From assembly GCF_035083965.1 (NCBI RefSeq), contig NC_089722.1, positions 40,037,958 through 40,101,957 on the forward strand: DNA of 64,000 bases, written 5' to 3'. Shown here in pieces: positions 1-11,800 of the stretch. Positions within the stretch are counted from its first letter, which is position 1. Each line of letters starts with the position of its first letter. The notes under the pieces are model-generated. The model was not told the origin of the DNA. It saw only the letters and a list, made by a program, of their open reading frames with translations, and searched no databases. Made by a program: the position numbers and the translations under genes. This DNA is from Branchiostoma lanceolatum (taxonomy: Eukaryota > Chordata > Leptocardii > Amphioxiformes > Branchiostomatidae).

Positions 1-96
1 AGCGCTCATTGAGCAACTGAAAATCTCATCAGTGATTGAATCGTATTTTTAATTTTTCAAATATCCTTATACGAGCATTGGGCGGGTGCAATAAAC

Positions 97-302
97 CAGG
101 TGCAATGAGCCCACTGGTAGATTCGAGTGCGCATGCACAGTGTCAAAGGTGAAGGCCCCTGGCTTGTTAACAGTTCCCGTCTCGACCATTGTCTAGATTT
201 GCATAACAATGCCCAGACAGGTTTTGATTACGTCTCAGGGGCCTTCACCTTTGACGCTGCACATGCGTACTCGAATCTACTGGTGGGCTTATTGCACCGG
301 GC
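97..302. mobile_element. MITE-like inverted repeat
   Basis: Arms of about 65 bp at 97-160 and 236-302 are near-perfect reverse complements (GGTGCAATGAGCCCA at the outside, AAAGGTGAAGGCCCCTG at the inside) around a 75-bp loop. No transposase. The outer motif GTGGGCTTATTGC recurs at about 317, suggesting nested copies. Confidence 0.7.
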
Positions 303-974
303 TTGTCGACTTCGAGTGGGCTTATTGCTGTCGAACTTAAGTAGCGGACTACAATGTTAAACAAGAGTATGGAGACCTCATCTTCCCGATGAATAATTTA
401 CTATTTGTCCATAGTGAAATGTGATGGGAATAGAAATAGTCAATATGCATGACACAATAAACATCCGCTTTAGTAGTATAAAGAGTTTGCAAAAACGCCC
501 CCTTGGTACATAATAATGAACTGCATGATCAGCTTTTTTCTCAAGTTTCACAGAGCTTATGCAATTTTCCGAAATACGCGGAGTCAATTTGACAAAAGAA
601 CATATTTCTTCATGATACATTAAGTTGTAATTTACTCCAAACGGAGACTCTACGGCAGGATCGATAGTTAGAGAGATTACAAGCATATAGATCTTGAAAG
701 TACACACGCCAGCTTCTCAGGTTTTATTCTCAGGTTGCATTTCTTCTCTTGGATTGCATTTATCCGTGTAAACCTGGCATCAGTGATCACCCACTCCCTG
801 ACAACAGTAAGAAAACGTCATTGAGAAGGTGATTGTGATACCGACATTCTTTATTTCAAGGATGTTCCTTTCAAAACCTTCAGGCCTTTTGCCCGTGGTT
901 CTAAAATCTTTCAGCCACCACGTATACAGGAAACTAGTTAAGACTAATTAAAACAGCTAAATCAGCGTATCTAT

Positions 975-1068
<94 letters not shown>
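975..1068 (+). repeat. (ATC)n microsatellite
   Basis: About 31 uninterrupted trinucleotide units. The poly-Met reading frame across it is an artefact. Confidence 0.97.
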
Positions 1069-1133
1069 CCGAGTATCGGTGTGTAACACTGATGCGGGAC
1101 GTCATTGCCCTCCACATCTTCTTATCTGCAGCA

Positions 1134-1313
1134 AATAGACCGATACCGAAGCCACACCCCCTTAGCAACGCCCTAGCAACTCGAACACCTACGTCAAAAT
1201 TAGCCACATGTCCGTCAATATGGCGGCCACGCCCGTTCATGGTCACGTGAGAAAATCATATCCTCTTATTGGCCGAATCGCTAATTTTAATTGACAGCCA
1301 GGATCGGTCTATT
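1134..1313. mobile_element. Possible MITE with short terminal inverted repeats
   Basis: AATAGACCGAT at the left end and ATCGGTCTATT at the right end, 180 bp apart. The interior carries a GGTCACGTGA E-box and an ATATGGCGGCC motif. No clear target duplication, so this is tentative. Confidence 0.35.
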
Positions 1314-1319
1314 CCATAG

Positions 1320-2520
1320 CGACGGTACTTTCCTGCAGTACTACTCTCAATAACAATCTTTAGCTCATAAGCCATACCGGTATCCTGTGCAATACGGACA
1401 CAACTATGTCTTGTCTACCCCAATGGTTATTTATTTAAAGACAAACTAATAAACTAGAAAATGTTTCTATTTCTTCAGAAACTAATTTTATGGTTTCTAG
1501 ACGTAACGTTGATTCACTAAGTGTTTACTTATTTATTTTATTTACTGCAAATGATTCGCAGGTCACAATAGGTATACAGTGAAATGATAGCGTATGTTAT
1601 GTTTCTTCCGATTATGATATATTTAAACGCTTCTAGTCGTATTCTATGTGATGATACCATTTTTTCACATTAACAGTTGCATATTATATCTTTATCTAAA
1701 TGTCTTGATTGACAGTTGTTTTTTGATGCTAATGTTATGCGTAGAATGTTCAATATGTATGTTTTCATTTCTAAACCTCCTATATTGTTGGATTTTATAC
1801 CAAGTTTGAAAGGAATCTTTAAGTTGCTAAAAGAAAACAATTTCATGGATTGCTGTTCGCATTTTACCATATTTCAATCTGCTCGTATGGACAAGGCAGA
1901 GTCTCTACCTCTCTATTACTTCTCTACCTCAATTCTTTAAGCTCCCCTTTTGCTCTAAGCCATGAATTGACCTGTATCTTAAGCAATTTCTCCCATTCAA
2001 ATCAATTAGTTTAAATGATGCTTTTTCTGTTAGCCTGTGATGAAACTTCTGATTTGGTTGGGGTTTCTTGGAAAATCAAATTTGGCCCTTGAGTTGAGTG
2101 CTCTTTGAAATATGAGTTTAGTTTCAAGATCTACACGACTACAGCTGAACATTCCTGTAGAATTGGTAGGTAGACTTCCAATTGCCAGCTTGCTCATAGA
2201 TACAGGCAAAGTACCGCTGTGTCTGAGCACACCCCACGCTCCATGTATCCTTCCACACCATCTGTAGAAGAGAGCAGAAAGAGATCCTCATGTGAAAAAC
2301 GCTGTGCATTTACGTCGATGTTAGTTTTAACAGGAGCACGTATGTCCAAACTACATCATATTGGAGACAGCAAGTTGACTGAACTGCTTCTTGCAACGAT
2401 GCATGGGCTGTGACTTGGATACAATGCAGCATGTATTGGTAGGTTTCTTCGTATCTCTATAGACCTCATGGTGCTAGCTAGTCATTGTACTTATTGTATC
2501 TGTAGGCATGTACAAACGTC
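1320..2520. other. Left-edge non-coding stretch
   Basis: AT-rich sequence with only short overlapping frames and no splice-flanked exon that continues the CAP domain. I see no recognisable element between the small MITE and the 107-bp palindrome. Confidence 0.4.
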
Positions 2521-2532
2521 GCAAGTGAAACC

Positions 2533-2639
2533 TAGCCTGAGTACCAGCCACCGTAGTGACCGCTGGCTCAATTCTTACCGTAGTTAGCAAGCGACAAGAA
2601 TTGAGCCAGCGGTCACTACGGAGGCTGGTACTCAGGCTA
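2533..2639. mobile_element. 107-bp palindromic MITE with 9-bp target duplication
   Basis: Arms of about 44 bp begin TAGCCTGAGTACCAGCC and differ by one base, with a short loop. The element is bounded by AGTGAAACC at 2524-2532 and 2640-2648, a perfect 9-bp target site duplication. A 9-bp duplication is typical of Mutator-like elements; the assignment is inferred. It lies 92 bp downstream of the last visible CAP-gene exon on the minus strand. Confidence 0.85.
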
Positions 2640-2730
2640 AGTGAAACCAGAAATTTAATTATCAAGTGTGCAATCCTTTGGTAAACTTTGTTTCGCTGTA
2701 GCGTGAACAGTTTTATATATAAGCTCTAAC

Positions 2731-5700
2731 CTGTGTAAAGTGGCCGGATGTCTCAATGTCGACTAGAGGACGGCGTGGGTTGTAAATGTCCTTCTCTTCG
2801 TACCAGGACTCAACGGCTGTTTGGCAGTCCACACGAGGAGACTTGTACATCAGGTTTTCTCCATGCCTAAAGAAGTATGGTTAGAAAATCATTAACTCTG
2901 CCATAAGCTTGTATTAGTGCAGCAGTTGTAGAGAGGTTTTGCAGTGTCTTTGTGCTGGTCTTGGACACTGGTATTTTTGGAGCAGATCTTAACATAGATG
3001 TACTATTGAAGTTTCATTTAGGATTTCTCAATGTAATGTTTTTGATTTGTAATATTTGTAATTTAAGTCAATTTAAGTCAATACTTAACTTGATGATAAT
3101 GATGTTGGTGAAAATATGTTTGGATTCATATGTATAAAATCACAATGTATGTATACAATCTTAACAGAACTGTGATACGATTTAAGAGTCATTGCACGAG
3201 AAAACCAGGCAGAGGTGGGAAGATGGGGGTTGGCCAAATCGGCTCATACTTTGTATGTGTGATAGGTATGGGGAACTATGAACAGCCATATAATTAAAAC
3301 CCTCCAGCTATTTTTCGTTATGGCGTTCTGGGACCCCCCTCGGAGACCCTCAAAAATCGAACAATTTAAGGTTAAAAATTACTGAAATTGTAATGGCCAC
3401 CCTGATAGTAACAATAAAGATATGAACATAAATGTTATATTTCCATATAGCATGGTTTCCAGAGTTTTTGACCAAAAGTTCAAGATCAATCATCAAAGTT
3501 GAGAGGGTGCACTAGGGGGTTATCAGAACCAAGGAAAGCAGAATTTTCATGGCGCAAAATTTTTGTCATTTTTAAGGGGCTTTTTCTCCAATCACCAGCA
3601 ATATTGATGAATGGTTTTACCTTTGCTAGAAAGAGGAACATCTACTGTGTGAAAAACAAGCGTCGTTTAATTGGGCCATGCATAACGGGAGCCGTGACTG
3701 TAGGGTCTTTCTGGGGATTTTTCGTGTTTTGGACTAATAATAAATCAGGTAATCACGTCTCTTTACGGTGTAAGCCATGGCTACTGTTGTGTCGCTGTGT
3801 GAAAACCACGGATAGATGCCAAGAAATACTAACGTTAATCAGAAATTTTGATTAGGGCTCTATATGGGGGTTATAAGGGCACTTAAAATGGAATTAAGCT
3901 GATTTTACACATTGATTGTTGTTTTCTGAGACGTCAATCACGACTTTGCAGTTAAGTTCCTCAGTCAATTATTGTGTGTCTTCACTATGAGGTACATAAT
4001 GACAAAGGCTCTGCATGGGGGTTATCAGGACTCCGCATATGTTATTTGGTATACCATAAGGCACATTGCGGAACGCTTCTATTTGCCTATAGCAGTTCCT
4101 ATTCTAAGATTAACCTCCTACATACATCCACATCCACTAGAGACCATTGTGCGCGCGCACACACTTGTGGACTGAGATAGACGCATTTTAGTTTAATCTT
4201 TATGTAGTTTTCTGACTTCTTGGTTGGTGAAAAAGCAAATACTTTCTGTATCTGTACATGTTAATATATTACCTACGGCTTTTTACTACAGCCCAACCTG
4301 TAGCTGTAATAGGTGCATGCAGGTTAGACTCTTCTCGAATCAGAGGCTTTTAGTTCCTAGGTTGTTGATGTGATACACGTAAGAAATTCTGAAGGCACTT
4401 CAAGCTGAGGTACTCGGATGCTCCGCAAGGCTAAGTCCTTCAATTATGATTCCGCTTCACTGTTAATGAATTGAGAATGTACATAACAAGTATGCATTAA
4501 TATAGGAATAAATCTATGAAAAGAAATTTTAACTTATGCTATCAGCAATAGATAGTCAAATCAACACAAAACCAAAGCCCTTCTAAAGCTCTATTCATTA
4601 ACGTAGTTTTCTGGTACGATCCCGAATGGTCAGAGTAAAAGTTCTATTGGTTAAGACTTACCATATGGTATTCAAATTTATGATCGTCTATCCATTATAA
4701 TTCTAATCAAACTGTATAGACAATCGTAAAAACAGCTGTTTCTTCATCTGGATGTATCAGGTGTATAATGTCTAATACTCTCCAATACAGAGCCTTCAAT
4801 CATTGCAGACTTTCATGTCCATTCACTCAAAAATTTTGCAGTTAAGTTGCCAACGGGTAAATAGGATAACAAGTTTGAATTATGGGCCAAATTATCTTCA
4901 TTAAATTTCAATTATACTGGTGTGATCAGAATGATAAAAAATATGATATCAAGCAACGCATACTGTAAATAACAATAGCAACATAAAAAAATTGTCACAG
5001 TATCATTAGCCTAGCTACACACAGTATAACTGTGTATTGATGGTAACGCGGCGTTTAAATGTTCTGAGTTAAAGTATGCTTCATTGATTCCATAACTTTG
5101 CTCTTCAAACCTATAGGCTACTAAAATTATACTTCATTAGCTGAGAGACTGCGAGGCAGGTAAGCGTTTAGCCTCTGTTCGGACTCTCAGTGCAGAGGGA
5201 GACTTCCATCTGAACAATGCTGACAGGTAGAACAAACATTCCATGTTTTGACTTGAACCCTGGACAGATTTGTTTATTTCTGCCCGTTTAATCACCAACT
5301 CCATCCCTGCAAGATATTAACTGGGACATGGTCATGGAGTGCGTGTACAGTAATAAGCCATGCAGTATTGTTTGACAGCATTCCAAGCTTTAACCTTTGT
5401 AAGCCTGATTATAATGTCCAAAGTCTATAATCTCCTATCTAGCAAATGCTCACTCTTCTGCAAAAGCCACTGGTTGAGGGAGAAAGCCCTTCAAAAAATG
5501 ACTAAAAGTAGAGGAAATTTAAGTCATGTTTTAAGGGTGCTGTTAAACAACTGACACTCGTCCTTAAAAGCCAATGTCTAAGCTGTTGTTGTGTGATGCT
5601 GAGCCCTGATGACCCCCATTGCAGAGCCCTTTTTCATTATGTACTACATAGTAAAAGTCCACAATGGTTTTAGTAATTGACATCTTAGAGAGCAGCAGAA

Positions 5701-8700
5701 AAAATATGTAAAACAGCTCCATCCCTTTTCAAGTGTCTTTATAACCCCCATATAGAGCCCTATATAGAAATATGTGCCTTCCCATATATGTGTCTACCTC
5801 AGTCCACAAGTGTGTGTGCGCGCTCAATGGTCTCTAGTGGATGTGGATGTATGTAGGAGGTTAATCTTAGAATAGGAACTGCTATAGGCGAATAGAAGCG
5901 TTCCGCAATGTGCCTTATGGTATACCAAATAACATATGCGGAGTCCTGATAACCCCCATGCAGAGCCTTTGTCATTATGTACCTCATGGTGAAGACACAC
6001 AATAATTGACTGAGGAACTTAGTGATTGACGTCTCAGAAAACAACAATCAATGTGTAAAATCAGCTTAATTCCATTTTAAGTGCCCTTATAACCCCCATA
6101 TAGAGCCCTAATCAAAATTTCTGATTAACGTTAGTATTTCTTGGCATCTATCTGTGGTTTTCACACAGCGACACAACAGTAGCCATGGCTTACACCGTAA
6201 AGAGACGTGATTACCTGATTTATTATTAGTCCAAAACACGAAAAATCCCCAGAAAGACCCTACAGTCACGGCTCCCGTTATGCATGGCCCAATTAAACGA
6301 CGCTTGTTTTTCACACAGTAGATGTTCCTCTTTCTAGCAAAGGTAAAACCATTCATCAATATTGCTGGTGATTGGAGAAAAAGCCCCTTAAAAATGACAA
6401 AAATTTAGCGCCATGAAAATTCTGCTTTCCTTGGTTCTGATAACCCCCTAGTGCACCCTCTCAACTTTGATGCTTGATCTTGAACTTTTGGTCAATGAAA
6501 CTCTGGAAACCATGCTATATGGAAATATAACATTTATGTTCATATCTTTATTGTTACTATCAGGGTGGCCATTGCAATTTCAGTAATTTTCAACCATAAA
6601 TTGTTCGATTTTTGAGGGTCTCCAAGGGGGGTCCCAGAACGTCATAACGAAAAATAGCTGGAGGGTTTTAATTATATGGCTGTTCATAGTTCCCCATACC
6701 TATCACACATACAAAGTTTGAGTCGATTTGGCCGACCCCCATCTTCCCACCTCTGCCTGGTTTTGCCTGGTTTTCTCGTGCAATGACTCTTAAAAACCGT
6801 GTAATGTCCTGGCAACGACTCAGCCACGGTGGGACACTGTTTGTTTTGATCAAACAATTTATCAACTTTTACCATACTTATGATCTGTTTGAAAAATCAT
6901 AAAACTCACACGACAAGTCTACCATTCACCCGCCACGTGCGGTACGCTGATTTCGTGTGCTTTAGTGGAGAGTTGGCGTCGTGCAAAGCCTTCACCACCC
7001 GGTCTGCGAAGTCTGCACACTTCTGCAAATAGAATTTTCAGTGTCAGGTAATGCCTAAGAGCTTGATCCTAACACCCATCAGTCAGGAGAGTTCAGAGCA
7101 TCCTATGTGCTAACAACAAACCATGCCATACTTAAACTGTCGGTCACCATTGCTTTTATAGCTGGTTTCCATGGCTACTTTGTATCCTAAGCTCCTATTG
7201 GAACCTCCCCTTTTGAAATGGTACAAAATATACGAGGAGGGAGTTCATAGATCCCTGACCATTGAGAGTCTATGTTCTACAGACTAACTTGTTTTAACGT
7301 GCAAATTTTAGGCTAAAGTGTAAAGATTGCACTTGACCACATCCATTAACAGAAATATGCTAGATATGCGATGCATTACACGGTGTAGGTTAACGACATC
7401 CCTTTTATTTTTCAAATAATACCACCATCGTGGCATTGCACATGTAACATTCACTCTGACTATACGTACCGGGCTTTGGGCAACTAGATCAAGGGACACA
7501 CCCTAGCGGTAAGCGGTACAAAGCTACTCTTCAACATTACTTACAGAAGGGTCACATTGACCCCACAAACTTTGAAGCACTTTGCTACGATCGCAGCACC
7601 TGGCGACAGCTGAGCCACAACAGCGCCACAACGTTTGAGGCTGAGCGAACAGCTGCTGCTGAGGGCCAGGAAAGCCCGACTACTACAGAACTGATCGAAA
7701 ACCCCTTCAGACTCGCCATACTCTGTTCGAGTGTCTGTCAACACACGTACCGGGCACCAGGTCAGGTCTGCTGCCCCGTGAAGACGTCTTTTCTCGTTGT
7801 GGAGCCTCAGACATTCATCCTGCGGAAACGCTTCCTCTGGGATCGGCGTTGCTTCTGCGGTGCCGTTCAAAGCTGGGAACACGTCACAATCAGAATATCG
7901 TTTGTAATGAAAGCTCATCTGTGTTGGTAGTAATCATAATACAATGCTCAACTTTCTTCCAAGCTTACCTTAGTGTTGGAAGAAAGTTTAGCATTGTATT
8001 AAGAATATCATTTATCTAAACTAAAGCATCGCGACGAAGTAACTCGATCAAATGATGTTGACATTGACCGACTTGTTCTAGAGACTAAAAGGTTATGCAA
8101 ATTAGACCGACATTTGCATTGAGGATTTAGAGGATTTATAGGATTTCCTCGTTGATTATGCAAATTAGGTTCTAATCTCGATAATTACCAACTGCTATTG
8201 TAACTTGGGGGTTGATTATAATACTGATATTTATAATAGAAATGTTTTGTTTGATTATTATATTATGGGAACGTTTCCACACTTTCAGTTAATGTCTAAC
8301 ATTGGGAAATTCATTTTCATCATGCTTTTTGGCCATACAATATCAAACAATTCCATCTCAACTTATATTTCTAACATCACAAAGAGACGACAAGACGCCG
8401 AACCTATGAATTAGTGTAGTTTTAGAACCATTGTTTCAGATTAGTATTAGAAATCCTGTATGTCATTATATGAACATACCGTGTATTTTGTACCTATATG
8501 CCTGTACTAAGCCCGTGATAGGGTATGAATATACAAGTATTATAATGGTGATGAATATACAAAATGTGCTCACCCATATTACAGATCCCGCACGCTTTCG
8601 GGCACTTACACGCCATGAAGTACTGCAGCCGGGGCATCTTCAGGAGACCGCGGGTCACAAAAAGGTCGCACGTCTGATCCGGGTACTTGTTGTTGCACTT

Positions 8701-8834
8701 GAAGTCTTCGGGGTCTTTTAAGATTAAAATGAAAAGCAAAATTTTAGATAGTTACATAAAACTGCATAACAGAACCTAGAGAGAGAGGGAGAGAGGAAAG
8801 AGCGAGAGAGAGATATTGAGCTAGAGAGAGAGAT

Positions 8835-8883
<49 letters not shown>

Positions 8884-11800
8884 AAGAGAGAGAGAGAAGA
8901 TCTAGAGTTGATACTAAAATAAGAATCGTTACGTTATGGTTTTATACCTACTTGCAAGTAGCCTTCGGGCAAGAATTGCAATAAGCTTATTACTGTTATC
9001 AAAAACATCTTCATCAATCATGGCAAAATTGTGAATATTTCCTGCATTCTCCTTTCATGCTTTCTTCTTCGTATAAAAATCAAATCAAACGTGAGCTTTA
9101 TAAAAAAAAAAGTTGACGAGTTAATCTAGGGTAAACGTACGTGTGCATGGAATTGGAATGCTATCTTTGAAGATGTCAAACTGAAGTTAAGATGCTATTC
9201 TAAAATCTCACACTATTGGGGTATCTAAGTTATATTCCTACCTGCAGTACACACGCCACATGTGGCTGCGCAGTTTCTACGCATCCAGTTTTTCAATCTG
9301 TCAACCTTCGAGTCGCAGTGGTCCTTCAGCTTGTAGTAGTTGCAGGCACAGTTGCTGAACACGTTCCTGCACCCTGCACTTCTCTTTACAACCTGCATAA
9401 AAGTAGAGGTGTGAATGTGTATTTCTTACATGTCTTCATGTGTGAGTGTGTGTGGTGTGTGTGTGTGTCTCTGTGTGAGTGTGTGTGTGGTGTGTGTGCG
9501 TGTGTGCGTGTGTGTGTGTGTGTATATATATTGACGTGTAAGTGTGTGTATTTGTTTGCGTGCGACAGTGTGTGTTTGTGTGTGTATGTGTGTGTGTGTG
9601 TGAGAGAGAGAGTGTGTGTCTATGAGTGTATTTGCGTGTTTGTGTGTGTGTGTGTGCGTCCGTGCATGTGTGTGTGTGTATGTGTGTGTATAAAGAAGTC
9701 TGTGCCTATTTTCCTAATGAAATTATAATAAAAAAATCATATAATACACCTATGGATTCTTGCATTAATATGGGTTAAGTAGCCTGGGATACTCATCAGA
9801 CATATTGTAGATTGGTGAGTATCGAGATGATTTTAAGGAACTTTGTCATTGAATGATGTTTGTGAACTCACTTTCTTCACTACCAGGTCCTTAAGGAAGG
9901 CTTCCCTTTGCCTTTCATCGGTCGGGAGAGGAGGGGCATCCTTCAGGATATCCAAGTCAGTCAGAGACTCTGTAACATATTGCAGTTACCTACTTAGCAC
10001 ACACTGTCACTTTTCATTTACCTATAGGTGGCCTTCGCGGGAAGGAATTTTTCTCTCTAGAAGTTCATTAGAAGTCTAGACCAGCCTCCTGACAAGATGA
10101 TTCATTCCTTGATGAATGTTAGACATTCAGGTGATAAGATAGTTTGAAAAATAGTTACTCAAGTAACGTCTTGTCTGAAACGTTTGACTGTTTCAAATTC
10201 TATCCAGTTGCTTGAGTAACTATTTTGCGTAAAATGACTCATTGTTAAAAAAAAAATAATCACGAAACTACTGCACGTACTATAAAATATGACCAATGAA
10301 AGCTTTGAAACATAGTCACTGTTTTTGGTTATTCTTCTAAATCATGCTTGAAACTACCTTAATTGATACTTAAATGGTACAGTGATATTCACTGCGTATG
10401 AATGTGACTTTGCAGTGTCGTCTTTAAATTTGTGCCCTTCCCACCCCCGCTTGAGTTGGTAGCCATTTTGTCGGCTTGGGTGGGAATTTTGGAAAAAGGA
10501 CTTCGCGTATTTTACTTTCACATCGTTAACCAATACTGGAAATGTGGGAAAAATCGCAAAAATGTTGAAATGTTGATTCGAAAGGATGATTGAAAGTTTG
10601 AATATTTGCAGTTTTTGTGCCAAAGTTCTACAATACGTGTCTTTAGGATATGGGCATTGTGCGCCGTTCTTCCTCAGTATTCGCGTCTGTAAACAAAAAA
10701 ACTTGATATTAGATAAGCGTCTGTAAATAAGAGCAATTTCTCTGAGCGTAAAATAACCATTAATCAAATTCTATTGTTACCGTGTCGGTCAAACCTGTCA
10801 AGATGGTAGATATATAGCATATCCTGGTCCTGTCAATATGAAAGTAGACTAAAAAGTTGGAAACATTGGCAGGATTCAAACATCGGGGCATAACTGCATG
10901 CCATTAAGTCCTATAACAATGTCCACCAAATTTCATTATCATTGCACGCGGTGACCTTTCTAACTAATGCTTCGATCCCAATTCCGCCGCTGCCTGTCGG
11001 TACCAATGGACTGCTGATACGCGGTGCTCTCACGATTAGCTCACGGCGTCTTCTTTTCTATGATCTGTTATGCTTAGGTCACAATTGCGCCGGTGCCCGT
11101 CGGGGATGTAGCCCCGGCCGGGCTCTGACGTTTGGGGGGCACCGGCTGTCTTGGTCACAATTAAAAGTTTCATTCACGCTGCCCTGTAGGGGTCCCGGGG
11201 TGCTCCGACAGGTACTCGGTGGCATTTTTGTAAAATTTTCATTGTCGGTCTCCGGCAGGTACCCGTCAGTTGCTCTGACGGTGTCTTGTAGTGACCCCTG
11301 TGGGGTCCGACAGGGTACCGCGTGCTTATCACATCCAGGTGGGGCAGTTGTAGGGTCCCTGCAGAATGCCCCGCGAACGACGGTCGGCCATCAGGCAGGC
11401 TCCTGGCGGGCACTCGTCATATCTCGGGGTTATATAAAACTGCACTCGATCCGGAGCTCAAAAAGAAACACGATATACGAAGTTCACGCTTTAGTTCTAC
11501 TCACCTGATCTGTAACGTCACACACTTGACCCGGTCTTACGAAGTACACACATTTAGTCTGTCCACTTGATCCGTATCATAACATAACAATACCTTATTC
11601 TAAAATCTTTGGCGATAACACCAACATATTCCTTTTCCACAAAAACGTTGACCCTCTGATACAACTGGCTAACCAAGATATGTGTAAAGTACGTGGTTTG
11701 ATGCAAACAAGTTACGGACAAATTCCAGAACTACCTTATTTTCTGTAGTAAAAATAAAAGTCCAAAATGTTCCTAATGTACAAGAGAAACAGACCAACAT

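Noticed and set aside
971..1246. Minus-strand open frame ending in a long Met run
   Set aside because: It is the (ATC)n microsatellite read in frame, with no domain or splice support.
3499..3855. Open frame mirrored at 6108-6359, looking like a conserved protein
   Set aside because: The match is explained by the inverted arms of one element; the frame resembles no transposase and is broken elsewhere in the arms.
7541..7750. Read-through of the CAP exon beyond 7751
   Set aside because: A donor (CCG/GTACGT) sits at the end of the CAP text, and the next in-phase CAP segment is at 7022-6910, so the extension is intron.
9216..9728. Plus-strand 170-codon Cys/Val-rich frame
   Set aside because: Its second half is the TG microsatellite and its first half is the complement of the ShKT exon on the minus strand.
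10354..10767. Minus-strand 137-codon frame in CAP-gene intron 1
   Set aside because: No domain, no phase-compatible splice sites with exons 1 and 2, and AT-rich composition like the intron.
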